Source: Peptoniphilus senegalensis JC140 (GTDB taxonomy: Bacteria; Bacillota; Clostridia; Tissierellales; Peptoniphilaceae). Taken from it: DNA of 34,604 nt. Below are positions 16,281-24,878 of the stretch, in pieces (positions within the stretch are counted from its first letter, which is position 1; each line of letters opens with the position of its first letter). The position numbers were made by a program, and so were the translations under genes. The DNA lies in assembly GCF_000321025.1 (NCBI RefSeq), contig NZ_HE610718.1:226205-260808 (forward strand), in the 5' to 3' direction. The notes below the pieces were generated by a model. It worked only from the letters and a program-made list of their open reading frames with translations. It did not search any database and was not told the DNA's origin.

Positions 16281-18375
16281 CTTCATCACCTACTAATTTA
16301 AAATCAATGTTCCCCATATTTAGGTCCACATTTACAACTTCAATTCTAACTTCGTCGCCAATGTGAAATTCATTTTTTGTATCATAGTCCACAGCCTTGT
16401 AATGGTCTATGTCAAATTCGTAATAACCATCCATAGATTTGTAGCTAACAAGACCTTCAATTAAATTATCTAGCTCAACAAAAATTCCAAAATTTGTGAT
16501 GCTAGAAACTCTACCATCATATCTTTCGCCAAGACGTTCAGACATATACTCTGCCATTTTAATATCTTCAACTTGTCTTTCTGCATCTTGAGCAATTTTT
16601 TCTGTCCTAGAAACTTGCTCTGCAATTTCTGGCAAAATTACCTTTAAATTTTTTATTATGCCTCCAGAAAGTTTTCCCTTTAGATGTTTTTTTATAATTC
16701 TGTGAATTGTTAAATCAGCATATCTTCTTATAGGAGACGTGAAGTGTGAATAGTAATCAAAGGCTAGACCAAAGTGAATGTCATTTATTTCAGAATATCT
16801 TGCCTTAGTCATAGAGCGAAGGGTCATAGTTGAAATAAACATCTCTTCTTTAGATCCCTTTGCCTTTTCAAGAACCTTTTGCACATCCTTAGGCTCAACT
16901 TTTTCATCAAAGTTTATCATGTAACCTAAAGGTCTAAGGTAAGAATTAAGTTCTGAAATTTTTTCTTCCTTAGGTCTTTCGTGAATTCTATATAAAAATG
17001 GAATGTGTTTAAAATAATATTCTTTAGCCACGCAGACATTTGCCATTAACATAAAGTCTTCAATTAGCTTATTGGCTGTTCTTCTGTCTCTCTTGTGAAT
17101 ATTTTGTGGCCAACCTTTCTCATCAACTTCTATAATGACTTCTGGTATGTCAAAGTCAATGGCGCCGCCTTCTTCTCTCTTCTTTTGCAAAATTTTTGAA
17201 AGCTCAAACATTTTGTCTAGGGTTTTTTCTAATCCAACAATAGATTCGTGAACTATATTTTTTTCCAAATAGTCAGATACATTTTCATAAACTAGTCTTT
17301 TATTTGAATTAATAACAGATTCACAGATGTCATATTTTTTTACATTTCCCTCTTTGTCAATTTCTACAATGACAGAAAGAGTTAACCTATCTACGCCCTC
17401 GTTAAGGGAGCAAATGCCGTTGGAAAGTTCAAAGGGTAGCATGGGTATTACTTTATTTAATAAATAAACTGAGTTGCCCCTCTTAAAGGCCTCTTCATCA
17501 AGTGCGCCAAGCTCTTCAACATAATGAGCCACATCGGCAATGTGAACTCCCAAAATATAAGATCCATTTTTAGAAATTTCAAGGGAAATGGCATCATCAA
17601 AGTCCTTTGAATCTGCACCATCAATTGTAAAAGTTAGAAGATCTCTAAAATCTCGCCTTCCCTTTATTTCATCAGGAGAAACTTCTTGTGGCAGGCTTTT
17701 TGCTTCAGATAGAGCTGCCTTATTAAATTCCATAGGAAGATCAAGGGCTGCTGCAACAGACATTATGTCAACATGAGGGTCATCGGGATAGCCTAAAATT
17801 TCTACAATTCGCCCTTCAGGTTTTTTATTTGCCTCTGGCCATTTTTCAATTTTTACAACAACCTTTTGACCATTTCTTGCCCCATTTATTTTTTTCTTTG
17901 GAATGTAAATATCCATTGCCATTTTGCTTTCATCAGTGATTACAAAACCAAAATCTCTCTTATTTTGAAAGACTCCAACAAATTTTGTGTTCACTCTTTT
18001 TACTATGGTAAGGACCTTTCCCTCTGGTTTATCTCCAAAGGAGTCTTTGTACCTTCTCACAATGACTTCATCGCCATTTAGTGCGAAGTTTAAATTATTT
18101 TTTGATATATAAATGTCTTCGTCAAGATTTTTACTTATCAAAAATCCAAAACCCTTGGCATTTGTTTGAAGTTTTCCATAAAAGAATTTTTCATTATCAA
18201 CAAATCTATATTTTTTTCTGCTGTCTTCAAAAATAAGTCCTTCACTTTCAAGTTCTTCAATTATTTTTAAAAACTGCTTCTTTTCTTTATTTTTAATTTT
18301 AAAAAATTTAAGGAGTTCCTCTCTTGACCTTGGTGTTGTCTTTTCGATAATTTCTAAAATCTTTTCTTTAATCAT
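16273..18375 (-). CDS. rnr: Ribonuclease R, 3'-5' exoribonuclease
   Basis: A 700-residue processive exoribonuclease that degrades structured RNA and helps clear mRNA released by trans-translation. An N-terminal helix-turn-helix (1-60) is followed by two cold-shock OB folds (about 65-195), the RNB catalytic domain with the acidic cluster D252, D255, D258, D260 and D261 in IDGADSKDFDDA, the HFTSPIRRYADL motif, and an S1 domain near 620-695 (YDGRVSSITNFGIFVEL). The ATG overlaps the ddl stop codon by one base. Confidence 0.96.
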   Translation of the reverse strand: MIKEKILEIIEKTTPRSREELLKFFKIKNKEKKQFLKIIEELESEGLIFEDSRKKYRFVDNEKFFYGKLQTNAKGFGFLISKNLDEDIYISKNNLNFALNGDEVIVRRYKDSFGDKPEGKVLTIVKRVNTKFVGVFQNKRDFGFVITDESKMAMDIYIPKKKINGARNGQKVVVKIEKWPEANKKPEGRIVEILGYPDDPHVDIMSVAAALDLPMEFNKAALSEAKSLPQEVSPDEIKGRRDFRDLLTFTIDGADSKDFDDAISLEISKNGSYILGVHIADVAHYVEELGALDEEAFKRGNSVYLLNKVIPMLPFELSNGICSLNEGVDRLTLSVIVEIDKEGNVKKYDICESVINSNKRLVYENVSDYLEKNIVHESIVGLEKTLDKMFELSKILQKKREEGGAIDFDIPEVIIEVDEKGWPQNIHKRDRRTANKLIEDFMLMANVCVAKEYYFKHIPFLYRIHERPKEEKISELNSYLRPLGYMINFDEKVEPKDVQKVLEKAKGSKEEMFISTMTLRSMTKARYSEINDIHFGLAFDYYSHFTSPIRRYADLTIHRIIKKHLKGKLSGGIIKNLKVILPEIAEQVSRTEKIAQDAERQVEDIKMAEYMSERLGERYDGRVSSITNFGIFVELDNLIEGLVSYKSMDGYYEFDIDHYKAVDYDTKNEFHIGDEVRIEVVNVDLNMGNIDFKLVGDEDE

Positions 18376-19547
18376 TAAATCTTTGCTCCATAACTTGTCA
18401 TATTAAATAAATTTGAATCGATGGAATAGCTGTTTTCTGATCTTTCGCTGTATCTAAGTTTACCTAGTTCAATTAATTTTGAAATTAAATCCTTTATCTT
18501 TAGACCATTAACTTCATAGAGGTAAAAGGCAATAGAACCAGGAAGGGTGTTTATTTCATTGACATAGGCCACATCGCCATCAACTAAAAAGTCAATTCTT
18601 GCAACACCTGCTCCGTCAATTGCAGAAAAACTTTTCTTGGCAAGGTCTTTAATTTCCTTTTCAAGTTCTGGTTTTAGTTCTGCTGGAAGTTTTTTATTTT
18701 GGTGTTTTTGTGAAGATTTTGCTCCCTTAGAGCCAGAAACATATTTGTCTTCGTATTTTAAAAGATCTTTAAAGCCAAGAGGTTCTTCAGCTGCAGAAAC
18801 TTCAAGGTCATTTTCATAACCAAGGACTGCAACATTAATTTCCCTAGGATTTACCACTGCTTCTTCCACGATTATTTTTCTATCAAAATGTGATGCAACT
18901 TCAAGTGCCTTTGAAAGGTCAAGGGCATTTTCTACTCTTGAAATTCCAATAGAGGAACCTAAATTTGCTGGCTTTACAAATAGAGGATATTTCAAATCCT
19001 TGCACTTTTCAACAACATTTTGTAAATTTTTAAGCTCATCTTTGTAAAAATACTTATATTTTGTCATTGGAATATTTTCTGATTCAAAAACTTTTCTCAT
19101 GACAACTTTATCCATACCAACAGCAGCAGACATTACTCCACAGCCAGTGTAAGGCATGCCCATAAGTTCAAAAAGACCTTGAGTACATCCATCTTCGCCA
19201 AAAGTTCCATGAAGGGCAAAAAATATTGCGTCAATTTTTTCAAAAACTTCAACAGAATCATATTCTGGCTTAAATAATTTCTTTTCATTGTGCTTAATGC
19301 AGTAAAGATTTTTGTCGCCGTAAATTGGCTTAAAGAAAACTTCAACTCCATCATGAAAGTCTTGGTTCTTGTAGGCTTTAAAATTTTTTAAACTTTCGCC
19401 AGATAAAAATTTGCCGCTCTTTGTAATATAAATTGGAATAGGATTGTACTTTGTCTTATCCATATTTTCAATAATTTGCATTCCTGTGATTACAGAAACT
19501 TCGTGTTCAACGGATCTTCCTCCGAAGATTACTCCTATATTTTCCAT
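18375..19547 (-). CDS. ddl: D-alanine--D-alanine ligase
   Basis: A 390-residue cytoplasmic ATP-grasp ligase making D-Ala-D-Ala for peptidoglycan stems. It opens MENIGVIFGGRSVEHEVSV, the family's N-terminal signature, and has the ATP-grasp phrases PLFVKPANLGSSIGISRV and IIVEEAV, the C-terminal RIDFLVDG, and the Mg/ligand loop VNEINTLPGSIAFYLYE. The ATG at 19547 is chosen because GGAG lies 7 bases before it (inside the murF end) and because the upstream in-frame codons do not resemble the family. It follows murF by 4 bases; MurF uses its product. Confidence 0.96.
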   Translation of the reverse strand: MENIGVIFGGRSVEHEVSVITGMQIIENMDKTKYNPIPIYITKSGKFLSGESLKNFKAYKNQDFHDGVEVFFKPIYGDKNLYCIKHNEKKLFKPEYDSVEVFEKIDAIFFALHGTFGEDGCTQGLFELMGMPYTGCGVMSAAVGMDKVVMRKVFESENIPMTKYKYFYKDELKNLQNVVEKCKDLKYPLFVKPANLGSSIGISRVENALDLSKALEVASHFDRKIIVEEAVVNPREINVAVLGYENDLEVSAAEEPLGFKDLLKYEDKYVSGSKGAKSSQKHQNKKLPAELKPELEKEIKDLAKKSFSAIDGAGVARIDFLVDGDVAYVNEINTLPGSIAFYLYEVNGLKIKDLISKLIELGKLRYSERSENSYSIDSNLFNMTSYGAKI

Positions 19548-19551
19548 TTTC

Positions 19552-21105
19552 TCACTCCTCATTGTAGTTGTCAGGTAGGTCATTTTCAAAGAGAACGACA
19601 TCTCCCGGCACAGAAATTTTTGCAAGCACTTCAGTAGCTTCTGCTAGCGAAGAGACTCTATAAATATTATCTTCATTAAAACTTTTATTTTTTAAACCTT
19701 CATAAATTGGCATAGTTCTCTTTTTGCCAACTAAAATTGGAAAATCTATTACATCTGCCATTACTTCGCCTATTTTTCTATTTTCCTCTTCTTCCATGGC
19801 GCCAAGTTCAACCATGCCTGGTGTAATAATAATTTTTCTGTGGTCTTTAAATTCTCTTAAAACATCAAGTGCTGCCCTAAAGCCAACTGGATTTGAATTA
19901 AAGGCATCGTCAATTATTATTGTGCCATTACTTGATGGTATAAGTGAAAGTCTGTGTTCCACTGGCTCAACTTTTTTTATGCCCCTTTGAATTTCTTCAA
20001 GGCTAAGTCCAAGTACATGAGCCGCTGTTGCTGCTGCAAGTAGGTTTGAAATATTGTGAAGACCAAGAAGCCTTGTCTCGCATTTTATTTCGCCTACTCC
20101 CTTTATGTGCAGCATAAATTTTGACCCTTCTTCATTTACTTCTATTTCGTCAGCATAGACATCTAGCTTGTCAAAATCCTTTGTGCCATATCTATAAGTT
20201 TTCTTTTTAGTCTTATCTGCAAGAGGTTTTACATAATCGTTGTCGTAATTAAAAATTGCAATTCCATCTTCTGGCAGATCTTCTATTAACTCATACTTAG
20301 TCTTTTGAATATTTTCTATTGTCTTAAAGAGATGCATGTGAGTTGGTCCAATAGCTGTAATTATTCCAATGTCTGGTTGGACAAGCTGTGCTACTTCGTG
20401 AATTTCTCCTGGCACTTTGGCTCCAAGTTCTGCAATAAAAACTTCTCTGTCACTTTCAAGTTCGTTATTTATAATTTTTGAAAGTCCCATAGGTGTGTTA
20501 AAGGAAGATGGCGTGTTTTTAACCCTTAGTCCTTCAGATAAAATTGTATCAGATATAAATTTTACAGAAGTTTTACCAAAGGATCCTGTTATGCCAAGGA
20601 CCTTTAAGTCATTTTCTTTTTTGAATTTCTTTATTTTTTCTTGGGCAGAAGTATAAAAGCCCATGTTGATTCTATCTTCAGTAGGTTTTGCCCACTTATT
20701 TGTTAAAATCAAAAGTCTGTATTGGAAAAAATAAATTAAAAATGAAAGTACAAGTGTTGAAATAACTGAAATCACATAAGATTTTGTTAAGTCAAATAAG
20801 ACTAGTGAAATTACAACTACAAGCACAAAGAAAATGTAATTTACAAGCTTGTGTTTTTTTAAAAGTCTTTTTGCCCTATCAGTCCAAACTATGGGGGTTT
20901 TTTGATTTTTCTCAAGCTTATAGACTAATTTATTCATCTTTTCCTTGTTATCTTTTAAAAATATTTTGTATTCATCATTGTCATAGCCTTCTAATTGAAG
21001 CATGTGAATTGGAAAATTGCTCCTAATTAGAGAATAATACAGTGCTAGGCAAATCACTAAAAAATCTATTAAGTAAATTGGTAATCTCTCTAAAAAATAT
21101 TCCAT
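19552..21105 (-). CDS. murF: Membrane-anchored MurF-like Mur ligase
   Basis: A 517-residue Mur ligase expected to add D-Ala-D-Ala to the UDP-MurNAc-tripeptide. The central ATPase domain starts with the P-loop GITGSFGKTS (171-180) and continues with SSFNTPMGLS, FIAELGA, GPTHMHLF and NISNLLAA. The C-terminal domain has EHRL (383-386) and DDAFNSNP (399-406). Instead of the soluble UDP-substrate domain of textbook MurF, residues 1-165 form a membrane part with TMs at about 8-28, 88-105 and 110-135, linked by HMLQLEGYDND and a basic loop. Position next to ddl supports the MurF assignment; another Mur-ligase role is possible. AGGAGATTTTA precedes the ATG. Confidence 0.82.
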   Translation of the reverse strand: MEYFLERLPIYLIDFLVICLALYYSLIRSNFPIHMLQLEGYDNDEYKIFLKDNKEKMNKLVYKLEKNQKTPIVWTDRAKRLLKKHKLVNYIFFVLVVVISLVLFDLTKSYVISVISTLVLSFLIYFFQYRLLILTNKWAKPTEDRINMGFYTSAQEKIKKFKKENDLKVLGITGSFGKTSVKFISDTILSEGLRVKNTPSSFNTPMGLSKIINNELESDREVFIAELGAKVPGEIHEVAQLVQPDIGIITAIGPTHMHLFKTIENIQKTKYELIEDLPEDGIAIFNYDNDYVKPLADKTKKKTYRYGTKDFDKLDVYADEIEVNEEGSKFMLHIKGVGEIKCETRLLGLHNISNLLAAATAAHVLGLSLEEIQRGIKKVEPVEHRLSLIPSSNGTIIIDDAFNSNPVGFRAALDVLREFKDHRKIIITPGMVELGAMEEEENRKIGEVMADVIDFPILVGKKRTMPIYEGLKNKSFNEDNIYRVSSLAEATEVLAKISVPGDVVLFENDLPDNYNEE

Positions 21106-21114
21106 TAAAATCTC

Positions 21115-21891
21115 CTAATCTAAAAATGAATTAATAACTGCACTAAACTGAGAAAACTTGTCAAGATAAGAATAGTGACCAGCGTCTTCTAAGACAACAA
21201 GTCCAGAATTTTTTATCTCTTCCTCAAAAATTTTTCCCATATAAAGTGGTGTTGCTTCGTCTTTATCGCCCCAAATAAGAAGAGTTTCTGCATCAATATT
21301 TTTAAACTCATCTCTTGTAGATTCATTTACAACTTTTACAAAGCATTTTCTCATAATTCCATCTGCTGCCTGGTAATCATCAGAGCCGCGATTTTTATAA
21401 AATTTCGCCATGGCTTTCTCATTATTTCCATGAGTTAACATATATAATTTTTTTGCCGCCTTAAAGGAATATACTTTAGTGTAATAAGAAAGTTTTCTCT
21501 TTGGAAGAACTCCAGATGCATCAATTATTACAAGTTTATCTATTAAATCCTTATTTCTCGCTCCCAAAATAGTAAGAGTTTTACCTCCAAAGGAGTGACC
21601 AAGAAAAGTCGCCTTCTTTATATTAAATTTCTCTAAAAATTTTAAGAGAAATTCATAATAATCATAGGTCCCCATGACTTCTTTTGGATTTTCAGAATCT
21701 CCAAAGCCTGGTGCATCATAGGCATAAACTGTGTAGTTTTCTGGTATGGCATTAAAAATCGGCATAATTGATTCAATATATGCGCCCCAACCATGAAGAA
21801 TTACAGCAGTTTTTTCGCCGCCTTCTCTCTTTATATATGCAGTTTTAATTCCATCTATATCAATAAATTTTTTATCTATTTTCATCTTCAT
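21115..21891 (-). CDS. Alpha/beta hydrolase
   Basis: A 258-residue cytoplasmic hydrolase of the alpha/beta fold. It has the oxyanion motif HGWG (33-36), the nucleophile elbow GHSFGG with S100, an acid residue D209 in LLIWGDKDEATP, and a catalytic H239 in DAGHYSYLD, so the triad is complete. The substrate is unknown; it may cleave an ester or thioester. It overlaps the preceding coiled-coil gene by 20 bases and ends 9 bases before murF, so it belongs to the cell-wall operon, but a wall role is only inference. Confidence 0.85.
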   Translation of the reverse strand: MKMKIDKKFIDIDGIKTAYIKREGGEKTAVILHGWGAYIESIMPIFNAIPENYTVYAYDAPGFGDSENPKEVMGTYDYYEFLLKFLEKFNIKKATFLGHSFGGKTLTILGARNKDLIDKLVIIDASGVLPKRKLSYYTKVYSFKAAKKLYMLTHGNNEKAMAKFYKNRGSDDYQAADGIMRKCFVKVVNESTRDEFKNIDAETLLIWGDKDEATPLYMGKIFEEEIKNSGLVVLEDAGHYSYLDKFSQFSAVINSFLD

Positions 21892-22336
21892 CTTCTTCTA
21901 TAAAAATTATGGAGCCTTCATCTCTTTCTAAATTATTTTCTTTGTAAAAATCTTTTTCCACATAAAGTCCAGAAAAATCACTTTTTTGAAAATTTTTGTC
22001 TAGATCCTTTTTTAAATCACCTTTAAAAATAGTTCCAGAACTATCAATTGCATCAAGACCCATTTTTAGGGAAGAAAGTCTAGCCTTGTGCCTTTCAATT
22101 TCTCTTAAAGTCTCATCAACATCGAGATCTGACTTTATTTCCTTTAAAATATTATATTCATGACGACCAAGAGCTTCAAAAAGTTCAGATAATTTTCTCT
22201 CTTCATTTAAAATTTCGTACTTTAATCTTGCCGTCTTTTTAATTTCTTGTGATTCACTTACAATTTTTTTCTTTAAATAATTTAAATTTTCCATAATTTC
22301 ATTTACATTGCCATCGAGACTGTCAAAAAATCCCAC
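21872..22336 (-). CDS. Coiled-coil protein of unknown function, operon leader gene
   Basis: A 154-residue, highly charged, helical protein with a GTG start (GAGGTG just upstream). It begins MGFFDSLDGNVNEIMENL. Residues about 10-100 are a predicted coiled coil with an ARLKYEILNEERKLSELFEALG stretch resembling the N-terminus of small Firmicutes zinc-ribbon proteins (MGFFDK...; from memory). No cysteines for a ribbon are present, and the tail is acidic. No signal peptide or membrane segment. I do not recognise a function. It heads the transcript that runs through to smpB. Confidence 0.7.
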   Translation of the reverse strand: MGFFDSLDGNVNEIMENLNYLKKKIVSESQEIKKTARLKYEILNEERKLSELFEALGRHEYNILKEIKSDLDVDETLREIERHKARLSSLKMGLDAIDSSGTIFKGDLKKDLDKNFQKSDFSGLYVEKDFYKENNLERDEGSIIFIEEDEDENR

Positions 22337-22358
22337 AATATCACCTCGAATCTATGTT

Positions 22359-22387
22359 ATTATATCAAAAAATACCCTTCTTTTAAA
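22359..22387 (-). promoter_or_regulatory. Promoter of the cell-wall/RNA operon
   Basis: Minus-strand TATAAT (22359-22364) with a weak TTTAAA (22382-22387) at 17 bases. It lies 23 bases before the GTG start of the coiled-coil gene, in the divergent gap with glutaredoxin. Confidence 0.5.
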
Positions 22388-22442
22388 TACTGCCCTTGTT
22401 TTCTTTGCCATTAATTGGGTAAATCTATTTTGGAGGGATATT

Positions 22443-22682
22443 ATGGAAAAATTAACACTATATGTAGGAACTACTTGCCCATTTTGTAAAAAAGTTGAAT
22501 CTTTCATGGAAGAAAAGGGCATTGACTCTGTAGAAATAAAAAATATTGACGAAGACAAAGAAGCTCGTGAATATTTAATTGAAAAGGGTGGCAAAAAACA
22601 AGTGCCATGTCTATTTATTGGCGAAAAACCACTTTATGAATCACTAGATATTATTAAATATTTAAATGAAAATCTAGCATAA
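22443..22682 (+). CDS. Glutaredoxin-like thiol oxidoreductase
   Basis: A 79-residue thioredoxin-fold protein, normal glutaredoxin length. It has the dithiol active site CPFC (C12, C15), a VPC segment with the cis-proline P55, and the C-terminal substrate loop LYESLDIIKYL. The ATG at 22443 is set by the GGAGGG site 5 bases upstream; longer in-frame extensions are non-coding in character. It is the only plus-strand gene in the middle of the window and stands alone before its own terminator. Role: reduction of protein disulfides or mixed disulfides in the cytoplasm. Confidence 0.92.
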   Translation: MEKLTLYVGTTCPFCKKVESFMEEKGIDSVEIKNIDEDKEAREYLIEKGGKKQVPCLFIGEKPLYESLDIIKYLNENLA

Positions 22683-22690
22683 ATTTTAAA

Positions 22691-23620
22691 TTAAAATAAA
22701 AAAGACAGGGAGACTTTAAAAGTTTTCTCTGTCTTTTTTGTTTCTTCTCTTATATTTATTTTTTTTCTCTTTTTTCGCGATAGCAAAATATTTTTGCTCT
22801 TAGAAATATTATAAATATTTAAAATTAAATTAATTACACTCACTAGCATTATAATTTTTATTATAAAAACTCTTGGCAAGAAGTAGTTTGTCATAATAAA
22901 AAGACTTAAAATTGTAAAGACATCTACAAATAATTCTAGGTAGATGAATTTTGATACAAGTGTGTTTTCTGAAAATTTTAAATTTACAGCAAGGACATTG
23001 ATAAAAAATAAAACCATTACAAAGGTGTAAGTAACTATGGAAATATTTATGCTAGCTGTAAGTATATAAGTCTGTAACATAAAATACATGGAAAAATTTA
23101 TTATTAATAGTCCAATTTGGTACTTTTCTATTTTAAAATCCTTGTTTTCATAGAGATTTTCTATGTCCCAATTCTCTGTAAGTGCCTTTAAAATTTTTGT
23201 CGTCTTAATTTTTTCACTAATCCATGAAGGAAGTAGACTCAAGACAAAAATACTAATAACAAGTGTCTTTAATAACTCATATAAATTTGTGCTGACAAAC
23301 CTATTGAAGTAATTTAAAATAAATAAAATTATCCCAATAAGAGCAGAAATAGATAGCACCTTCAAAAAAGCGATGAAAATCTCATAATTTTTACCGCTTA
23401 AAAGAAATTTACTGCCCTCTGTGTAAGCAGCTGCAAATTCATATGGGTTGCCCATTTTATTTAATTCTTTTTTTATGTCTTCTTCTGTATAAATTTCTGG
23501 AAGTCTATCTTTTAAAATTTCTAAAAAATCATCCCTAGCTTCTTTTTGCTTGTCATAAGGGATGTATCTCTGCAAATAATAAATATATCTATCAACGAGT
23601 TCATGCTCAACTAATCTCAT
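22691..23620 (-). CDS. HAAS-like integral membrane protein
   Basis: A 309-residue protein. The cytoplasmic N-terminus (1-75) has the pattern VDRYIYYLQRYIPYDKQKEARDDFLEILKDRL then KELNKMGNPYEFAAAY, typical of the HAAS/DUF1700 prefix domain found with PadR regulators and ABC permeases. Six or so TMs follow (about 80-270), then a very basic tail. No PadR gene is adjacent. Function unknown; membrane sensing is one idea. GAGGATGATTTT precedes the ATG, with TATAAT at 23639-23644. The last codons are made by the terminator hairpin shared with glutaredoxin, so the tail may be functionally unimportant. Confidence 0.75.
   Translation of the reverse strand: MRLVEHELVDRYIYYLQRYIPYDKQKEARDDFLEILKDRLPEIYTEEDIKKELNKMGNPYEFAAAYTEGSKFLLSGKNYEIFIAFLKVLSISALIGIILFILNYFNRFVSTNLYELLKTLVISIFVLSLLPSWISEKIKTTKILKALTENWDIENLYENKDFKIEKYQIGLLIINFSMYFMLQTYILTASINISIVTYTFVMVLFFINVLAVNLKFSENTLVSKFIYLELFVDVFTILSLFIMTNYFLPRVFIIKIIMLVSVINLILNIYNISKSKNILLSRKKRKKINIREETKKTEKTFKVSLSFLF
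22698..22739 (+). terminator. Strong terminator after glutaredoxin, inside the end of the facing gene
   Basis: Stem AAAAAAGACAG/CTGTCTTTTTT (11 bp), extended inward by further pairs including G-U on the plus-strand transcript. The outer pairing also works on the minus strand, so it may serve both converging genes. Confidence 0.85.
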
Positions 23621-23760
23621 AAAATCATCCTCGTTTATATTATAAATTAAATAAAAGTTCTTTTAAATGATGAAGTTCTTATTTTTCTAATTTTATATTT
23701 TTTTTAGATTTTCATTATTGCCTTTTTAATTTCCCCTGAAAAAATATTTTTGCAATAAAA

Positions 23761-23782
23761 AAAGTCCTGCTTTCAGGACTTT
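23761..23782 (-). terminator. Intrinsic terminator of the G5/3D-domain gene
   Basis: Perfect AAAGTCCTG/CAGGACTTT stem with a 4-base loop, then seven T on the minus strand, 3 bases past the stop codon. Confidence 0.92.
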
Positions 23783-23784
23783 AA

Positions 23785-24771
23785 TTAGTCTAGTACATAT
23801 ACTCTTACATTTCTTCTGCCAAATCTATTTGCCTCGGCATTTGAATTGTAAAATAAATCAATTCTGTTTCCCTTTATTGCTCCACCAGTATCTTCTGCTG
23901 TTGCATATCCATAACTTGCAAAACCATCCATTGATTCAATATAAAGTTTTGAGCCAAGTGGAATAACCCTAGGGTCAACGGCAACTGCACCAACTCTTGC
24001 ACGAGTTCCCATAGCTGTTTTTGAGCCAGCTGTTGGATCATAGGCAGTAGCTTGCATTACAATTACTCTCTTTGCGTTTTTTCCATTAGGTGCTACTGTA
24101 CCTTTTTTAGTTCCAACTTCTACAACTTCTTTTACTGGATCCTTTGTAATTTCACTTTTTACAACTTCAGTAGTTTCAAGAACTCCATTGACATAAGTGT
24201 TTTTTAAGCTTTCAACTTTTTGTCCAACTTCGCCCTTAGCGATTACATTTTTATCTCCTTCAAACATTTCTGCGTTTTCGCGGCTTTCTATTTCAAAAGG
24301 AATTTCAATTTTGTTTTCCACATTTTCAACTACAACTCTGTCGATTTTAATAGTCATGCCTTCTTTTGCAATTTCATCAAGTGGAAGAGAAACTCTATCA
24401 AGTTTATTTAACTTAACATTTAGATTTTCAAGTACATCAGCAACTGTATAACCATTTGCTTCGGCAATTAAAGTCTTGTTTCCATCTTTAATGTGATATG
24501 ATTTTGGCGTTGTTATAACGACCTTCATATCTCCTTTGATTTCTTCATCTACACTTGGACTTACAAAGTCCTTATTTTTGAGTATGATTCCTTCTTTTTC
24601 TAAGAAATCGCCTACAGTTTTTTCGTATGTAAAAACTGTTTTAGTTTTTCCATTAATATTTAATTCTACATCATTTCCTAACACTGTGCTAAAACCCATT
24701 GTAAGGACAGACACTAGAGCTAGGACTATAAGAATAAATTTTGCATTTTGAAAAATGTTTTTTCTATTCAA
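23785..24771 (-). CDS. YabE-like G5/3D-domain cell-wall protein
   Basis: A 328-residue exported protein. A signal anchor (about 12-32) is followed by two DUF348 repeats (about 34-75 and 91-131), a G5 domain (about 147-220) and a C-terminal 3D domain (about 237-328) holding the conserved acids D266, D294 and D305 in VDPRVIPLG, AEDTGG and GNRIDLF. The 3D fold resembles lytic transglycosylases (MltA), and relatives such as YabE, YocH and Rpf-type proteins remodel peptidoglycan. The start is TTG, supported by GGAGG 9 bases before it. The promoter has two WalR-like boxes, which fits a wall-homeostasis regulon. Confidence 0.9.
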   Translation of the reverse strand: MNRKNIFQNAKFILIVLALVSVLTMGFSTVLGNDVELNINGKTKTVFTYEKTVGDFLEKEGIILKNKDFVSPSVDEEIKGDMKVVITTPKSYHIKDGNKTLIAEANGYTVADVLENLNVKLNKLDRVSLPLDEIAKEGMTIKIDRVVVENVENKIEIPFEIESRENAEMFEGDKNVIAKGEVGQKVESLKNTYVNGVLETTEVVKSEITKDPVKEVVEVGTKKGTVAPNGKNAKRVIVMQATAYDPTAGSKTAMGTRARVGAVAVDPRVIPLGSKLYIESMDGFASYGYATAEDTGGAIKGNRIDLFYNSNAEANRFGRRNVRVYVLD

Positions 24772-24809
24772 TTTCTATAACCTCCATAACGTTACAAAGT
24801 TGTAAATAT

Positions 24810-24826
24810 TGTTACGATTTTGTAAC
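24810..24826 (+). promoter_or_regulatory. WalR-like box in the leader of the 3D-domain gene
   Basis: TGTTAC-N5-TGTAAC on the plus strand, matching the published WalR/YycF consensus TGTWAH-N5-TGTWAH. It lies downstream of the expected transcription start, a position that would suit repression. Confidence 0.6.
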
Positions 24827-24844
24827 CTCTTCTAACCTCTTAAA

Positions 24845-24873
24845 AGTATAATAAAAAAAACTTATTTTGTCAA
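24845..24873 (-). promoter_or_regulatory. Promoter of the G5/3D-domain gene
   Basis: Minus-strand TTGACA (24868-24873) and TATACT (24845-24850) with 17 bases between. The leader is about 65 bases and contains AGAGGTTA twice and several GTTAC/GTAAC pairs able to form alternative hairpins. Confidence 0.8.
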
Positions 24874-24878
24874 TTTTT

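Noticed and set aside
19133-19354. 73-codon minus-strand frame inside ddl
   Set aside because: Out-of-frame shadow of the D-Ala-D-Ala ligase with no start signals.
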